From the NCBI GenBank assembly GCA_965215535.1, contig OZ244063.1, forward strand, positions 2,666,001 to 2,730,000: 64,000 nt of DNA, read 5' to 3'. The notes beneath the pieces were generated by a model. It was given only the letters and a program-made list of their open reading frames with translations. It made no database searches and was not told the origin of the DNA. This DNA comes from Bin94 sp965215535. Lineage in GTDB: Bacteria; Gemmatimonadota; Gemmatimonadetes; Longimicrobiales; Gaopeijiaceae. Both the position numbers and the translations under genes were made by a program. Position 1 is the stretch's first letter. Every line of letters begins with the position of its first letter. This document shows, piece by piece, positions 60,518 through 64,000 of the stretch.

Positions 60518-60794
60518 CTCGCGCTGATCGTGCTGGTGAGCCACTGGTTGAGACTTTTCCCCTCGGCTGCGGCATGCGCAGGTTGAGTTTTCCAGAGTAC
60601 CCCTTCGGGGTTCCACGCCCTCCTCCTCACACATGGCGAGGAACACCTTGAGCGAGACGGCCCCTTCCTTATCTGAGGCCCGCGACATCATGGGCGTAGA
60701 AATCCGCTCCGCCGTTCAGGCCGACAAATTCGCCCCGGAACATGTCGATATCGGGGTCGAACTGAATGACGGCCTTGTAGCCGTTGATCTCCAT
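60518..60794 (-). pseudogene. HicB-family antitoxin (UPF0150 plus RHH) with several frameshifts
   Basis: ATG 60794 starts MEINGYKAVIQFDPDIDMFR, the UPF0150 domain, up to AHDVAGLR and a stop at 60669. The next frame has KEGAVSLKVFLAMCEEEGVEP, then GKLNLRM and AAAEGKSLNQWLTSTISASLP appear in two further frames, ending at 60518. At least three indels or a deletion split what was one antitoxin. No HicA partner was recognised directly upstream of it. Confidence 0.8.
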
Positions 60795-60907
60795 GGTGTT
60801 TTTCACGGCTCCACTCCATTTCTCCGAGGCCGGTCCCGGATACTGGCGACTGCCCCGGCATCTGTGTTCGGCGAAGGCGGAGCCTGGATATCTCCAACGG
60901 TCCCCGG

Positions 60908-61555
60908 CTACCGTCCGAGCGCCGTCGCAATTGCCTGTGCCACCCGCTGCTCCAGCGTTCCTCGCGATTGGCAGTGAATCGGGTTGCCGCTCACTGCGCG
61001 GGGGCGGCCGAAGGCATCGACCATGGTGAGGATTTCGGAGCTGGTTTCGTCCTTGGCGGTGACGCGCGTCATCACCGCAAGGGTGATCTCGTAGCGGTTG
61101 GCGAGCGGTCCCGAAAGATCGGCGCCGCAATCCAGAAATGCGTTCATGCGGTCGCCATCGATACGGGTGGCGCGGTAGCCCTGGTTGCCGATCTCCATGG
61201 ATGCGGGCCGGGTGTAGTCGACGGGAATGTCGAGTTCGGCGTAGACCCCGCCGACCACGCGCCAGATGGTGGCTGCAGCGATGTCGATCGTGCGGGTGCC
61301 GATGCCGGGTTCATTGTAGATATCGACGGGTCGGTAGCCGGCCACGCGCACAACCGTTCGCTGGGGATTCGGAATCGTCCGCGAATCGTCCGCATTGCCA
61401 GCGCCGCCCGCCCCCGAAGCGCAGCCGCCCGCTCCGAGCGCGAGCAGCATGGCCAGCAATCCCCCGCATACGGCGCGCCCCGGGCCGAAGGGTTTTCGCG
61501 TAGCTGTCCCCTTCCGTGGAGTGCGAGACACGTTCATGTGCAGCAGTCCGGTCAT
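60908..61555 (-). CDS. Lipoprotein of unknown function
   Basis: A 215-residue protein with a lipoprotein signal (LLAMLLALGAGGC) followed by a Gly/Ala/Ser linker. The body (RVAGYRPVDIYNEPGIG, IWRVVGGVYAELDIPVDY, LAVMTRVTAKDETSSEIL) is beta-rich with two cysteines (FLDCGAD, IHCQSRG). Not recognised. ATG 61555 overlaps the stop of the upstream HExxH gene by one base (TGATG), so they form a coupled pair. Confidence 0.7.
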   Translation of the reverse strand: MTGLLHMNVSRTPRKGTATRKPFGPGRAVCGGLLAMLLALGAGGCASGAGGAGNADDSRTIPNPQRTVVRVAGYRPVDIYNEPGIGTRTIDIAAATIWRVVGGVYAELDIPVDYTRPASMEIGNQGYRATRIDGDRMNAFLDCGADLSGPLANRYEITLAVMTRVTAKDETSSEILTMVDAFGRPRAVSGNPIHCQSRGTLEQRVAQAIATALGR

Positions 61556-62358
61556 CACTCTGCCTCCTCTGTGTCACTCTTGCCGAGTGCCCGCGCGATT
61601 GCATCGGATTCGTAGATCGCCGGTTCGCCTCGTCGCCCCAGGAGGGAACGGACCCGCTCTCCCCACGACGGCGGCCGCACCAGCACGATCTCAAGGTAGG
61701 GGGGCGCGGGAATTCCGTCTACAATGCGCACGAAGTGAACCGCGCCCAGTCTGTGGGCTCCGGTATCGTGGGGACTGTCGGGCAGCGGCCCGGCGGCGGC
61801 ATCGGGAGGCGGGGGAATCTCGTAGTGGCGGCCGCCCCAGGCGAAGACGATCGCTTCGCCCCGGCCGAAGTGCCCCGCTCCCCAGCTCCGTTCGATAAAG
61901 ACCCGGTCTTCGATCTCGAAGACATTGGGGCCGATCTGCAATCCGCGCCGGTAGTAGGCCGGATCGAAGGCAAGCCCGCGCTCGCGCCTGAACTCCTGCT
62001 CCATGGCATCGTCCAGGTCCTCGTAATCGTCCTCGCGGGCCAGCCACTCCAGGTGATGGCGCAGCTCGTGGTCGATCGTCTCGCGGATCTGTTCGTTCCA
62101 GTCGAAATCGGGATCGACCCGGGCCAGCGCCTCGAAGGAGCCCCAGTAGAGAAGAATGCGCGACCGCACCGTTTCGGGTCCCTCCCAATCCGAGAGGTAG
62201 GATTCGGTTGCACATTCGCCCAGGGTATAGATGCCGGGAAAGCGTGGGTGCGGCAGAGCCTTGCGGTGGACGGTCAGCCCGTCGATTCCCTCCAGGAAGC
62301 GCTCCGGAATGGACTCGAAGGCGCGGCGGGACTCTCGCTCGAAGTCGTCGAGGTTCAT
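61555..62358 (-). CDS. HExxH putative metallopeptidase-like protein
   Basis: A 267-residue cytosolic protein. It starts MNLDDFERESRRAFESIPER and contains GIYTLGECATES and then DHELRHHLEW (HExxH), as in the DUF1025/zincin-like metallopeptidase family (start F..A.....IPE.F). After about residue 130 the protein has an additional domain of about 130 residues (FDPAYYRRGL, VFIERSWGAGHFGRGEAIVF) not typical of the family. Whether it is a peptidase is unproven. ATG 62358 fits the family; ATG 62400 is possible. Coupled to the downstream lipoprotein. Confidence 0.72.
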   Translation of the reverse strand: MNLDDFERESRRAFESIPERFLEGIDGLTVHRKALPHPRFPGIYTLGECATESYLSDWEGPETVRSRILLYWGSFEALARVDPDFDWNEQIRETIDHELRHHLEWLAREDDYEDLDDAMEQEFRRERGLAFDPAYYRRGLQIGPNVFEIEDRVFIERSWGAGHFGRGEAIVFAWGGRHYEIPPPPDAAAGPLPDSPHDTGAHRLGAVHFVRIVDGIPAPPYLEIVLVRPPSWGERVRSLLGRRGEPAIYESDAIARALGKSDTEEAE

Positions 62359-62541
62359 ATGCAGAGCTGGGGCGATCGGTGAATCGGGGTGGCCGCGCAC
62401 CGGGGACGGACATCCAAATTACGGCTAAATTGCTGGCAGGAGGGCCGAAGCGATTCGGTTCTGCGGAGGGCGCCGGCAGCGGCTGGTTCGGTCTTCGCTC
62501 TGCGCGCGGCACGGATTTCCATGGGAGAAGGCAGGCAGCGA

Positions 62542-63765
62542 ATGTCAGGAACGAAGGGGCGTCCGGCCGCCGTGATCTTCATTCTTGTCACCGTCTTTAT
62601 CGATGTGCTGGGAATCGGCATCATCATTCCCATTCTTCCCGAGCTGATCAAGGACTTCGTTGGGGGAAGCACAGCGATGGCGGGGCGCTGGTTCGGGATT
62701 CTGGCCGCCACCTATGCGCTGATGCAGTTCGTTTTTGCGCCGCTGCTCGGGGCGCTCTCGGACCGCGTGGGGCGGCGGCCGGTCATTCTGATTTCGCTCT
62801 TCGGTTTGGGCATCGACTATGTCGTCATGGGGCTTGCCCCCTCGCTGGGCTGGCTCTTTGCGGGACGCCTGATCGCGGGTCTGATGGGAGCCAACATCAC
62901 CACGGCGAACGCCTACATTGCCGATATCTCCAGTCCCGAAAATCGCGCGCGCAACTTCGGCTTTATTGGCGTGGCCTTCGGCATGGGATTCATCTTCGGC
63001 CCGGCGCTGGGCGGGCTTCTGGGCGGAATCGACCTGCGGCTTCCCTTCTTTGTGTCGGCGGGGCTGGCGCTTGTCAATTGGCTCTACGGCTTCTTTGTTC
63101 TGCCCGAATCGCTGCCCCCCGAAAAGCGCGACCGATTCGAATGGCGGAAGGCCAATCCGGTGGGCAGCCTGCTTGTGCTGGGCTCGTATCCGCTGGTGGC
63201 GGGACTGACTGCGGCCTTTGTCTTCGTTGTTCTTGCACAGCGCGGCCTGGAAACCGTCTGGGTGCTGTACACAGGCCACAAATTCGGTTGGGATGAACAG
63301 GCAAATGGCCTTTCGCTGATGCTGGTGGGCATCATGGCGGCGGTTGTGCAGGGAGGACTTGTGCGCCCGATCGTGGGGCGTCTGGGCGAGCGGCGCGCCA
63401 TTCTCGGCGGTCTGGTTGTGGCCACGATCACCTTTGTCGGCTACGGGATGGCCACTGCGGGCTGGATGCTCCTTGTCTGCATTGTCTTCGGCTCGATCGG
63501 CGGCGTGGCCGGACCGGCGATTCAGAGCCTGGTGGCCGGCGCGGTGGCGCCCGCAGAGCAGGGGAAGGTGCAGGGAGCGATCGCTTCGCTGATGAGCCTG
63601 ACCGGAATTCTGGCCCCACTGATCTTTACCTCTGGACTCTTCAGCTTCTTTACCTCGACGCGCGCGCCCTTCGCATTGCCTGGCGCCCCCTTTCTGCTGG
63701 GCGCGTTGATGTACATGCTGGCCTTTCTCTCGCTGGTGCGTCTCTTCAGAAGGATGCCGGGGTAG
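62542..63765 (+). CDS. MFS transporter, TetA/TCR-like
   Basis: A 407-residue membrane protein with 12 predicted helices. VTVFIDVLGIGIIIPILPEL is the first helix of the TetA/TCR group, GALSDRVGRRPVIL the motif A between helices 2 and 3, and YIADISSPENRARNFGFIGVAFGMGFIFGPALGG (given in part) the helix-5 region of the same group. Related proteins export tetracyclines and other drugs with protons, but many chromosomal relatives have unknown substrates. AGG lies just before ATG 62542; ATG 62521 is also in frame. Its 3' end overlaps the next convergent gene by 20 bp. Confidence 0.88.
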   Translation: MSGTKGRPAAVIFILVTVFIDVLGIGIIIPILPELIKDFVGGSTAMAGRWFGILAATYALMQFVFAPLLGALSDRVGRRPVILISLFGLGIDYVVMGLAPSLGWLFAGRLIAGLMGANITTANAYIADISSPENRARNFGFIGVAFGMGFIFGPALGGLLGGIDLRLPFFVSAGLALVNWLYGFFVLPESLPPEKRDRFEWRKANPVGSLLVLGSYPLVAGLTAAFVFVVLAQRGLETVWVLYTGHKFGWDEQANGLSLMLVGIMAAVVQGGLVRPIVGRLGERRAILGGLVVATITFVGYGMATAGWMLLVCIVFGSIGGVAGPAIQSLVAGAVAPAEQGKVQGAIASLMSLTGILAPLIFTSGLFSFFTSTRAPFALPGAPFLLGALMYMLAFLSLVRLFRRMPG

Positions 63766-64000
63766 CTTCCGCGGCCTCCGTTTCGAGGCGGTCGAGCATC
63801 TCGATATAGAAAGTTTGGCGCGAGCGCTGGTCCTGCGTCAGCGGTGCCACCACTCCCTCGACCTCGCCCGCCAAACGCCCGATGCGGCTGCCCATCTCGC
63901 GAAATTCGCGCAGCAGATCGCGCAGCTTCGTGGCTCGTTCGGTGGTATCGTCGGGACCGACCTCCTCGAGCGCGGCCTCGATCGTCTCCTGGCCCTCGGC
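63746..64000 (-). CDS. C-terminal part of a protein (5' end off window)
   Basis: An open frame of 84 residues reaching the right edge and ending at TGA 63748-63746. It is acidic and helical: ERATKLRDLLREFREMGSRI, GVVAPLTQDQRSRQTFYIEM, DRLETEAAEA. It resembles the C-terminal helices of sortilin/BNR-type exported proteins such as the one at 10.5-13.8 kb, but the identity is not secure. The tail overlaps the MFS gene by 20 bp. Confidence 0.6.
   Translation of the reverse strand, partial: AEGQETIEAALEEVGPDDTTERATKLRDLLREFREMGSRIGRLAGEVEGVVAPLTQDQRSRQTFYIEMLDRLETEAAEATPASF

Noticed and set aside
1..64000. rRNA, tRNA, CRISPR arrays, IS elements, prophage
   Set aside because: Looked for T-loop-like sequences, regularly spaced repeats and transposase or phage motifs; none were found, though a structure-based tRNA scan was not possible.

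Overview
The window is high-GC bacterial DNA with both ends inside genes. It is dense in exported proteins: many lipoproteins with a lipobox, four 6-bladed beta-propeller genes or gene remnants, a sortilin/BNR-type repeat protein, metalloproteases, Ig-like surface proteins, and a DUF1592/DUF1552/ankyrin gene set. With the antisense-rich GC bias and the lack of phage or IS genes, this looks like a chromosome of Gemmatimonadota or a related environmental phylum. That placement is an inference from gene content. No rRNA, tRNA, CRISPR array or transposase was seen.

Layout. 1-4.1 kb: a truncated Ig/LRR lipoprotein, an exported amidohydrolase and an Ig-repeat lipoprotein. 4.2-10.3 kb: a TPR protein, a Tat-exported PatB-like PLP enzyme, an SRPBCC protein coupled to a lipase lipoprotein, and a beta-propeller lipoprotein. 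10.4-15.8 kb: a sortilin-like protein behind a strong palindrome and a 12-C tract, coupled to a tyrosine-decarboxylase-like enzyme. 15.9-19.0 kb (minus): an overlapping operon of acyl-CoA dehydrogenase, CitE-like CoA-ester lyase and FAS1-like/MaoC hydratase. 19.4-20.3 kb: a VapBC-type toxin-antitoxin pair. 20.5-25.3 kb: two divergent exported HExxH metalloproteases. 25.2-37.0 kb (minus): a TPP riboswitch, thiC, a frameshifted amidohydrolase, then a complete LIV-type ABC importer (livG, livH, livM, substrate-binding lipoprotein, livF) interleaved with two acyl-CoA ligases. 37.2-45 kb: an M14 carboxypeptidase, AcnX large and small subunits, a propeller and type III glutamine synthetase. 45-51.5 kb: an outer-membrane protein, a glycine/tyrosine-rich exported protein, then a thiol-redox group: CcdA, a TlpA-like thioredoxin and a peroxiredoxin. 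51.6-59.7 kb: a propeller gene broken at a G8 tract, then DUF1592, DUF1552 and ankyrin genes. 59.9-60.8 kb: remains of two HicAB toxin-antitoxin modules. 61-64 kb: a lipoprotein, an HExxH protein, a TetA-like MFS exporter and the end of a further gene.

The most notable feature is the peroxiredoxin at 48711-49292 (minus). Its reading frame is continuous except for one UGA, which falls exactly at the peroxidatic cysteine position (T-x-x-U). A perfect 6-bp hairpin with an 8-nt loop starts 15 nt after that UGA, as expected for a bacterial SECIS element. I read it as an exported selenocysteine peroxiredoxin of 193 residues, next to CcdA and TlpA genes that could supply electrons across the membrane.

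Several other genes are split by single indels: the amidohydrolase near 34.41 kb, the propeller at the G8 run near 52.46 kb, a propeller remnant at 55.6-56.0 kb, and the HicAB remnants. Homopolymer slippage, real decay and assembly error cannot be told apart from one sequence.
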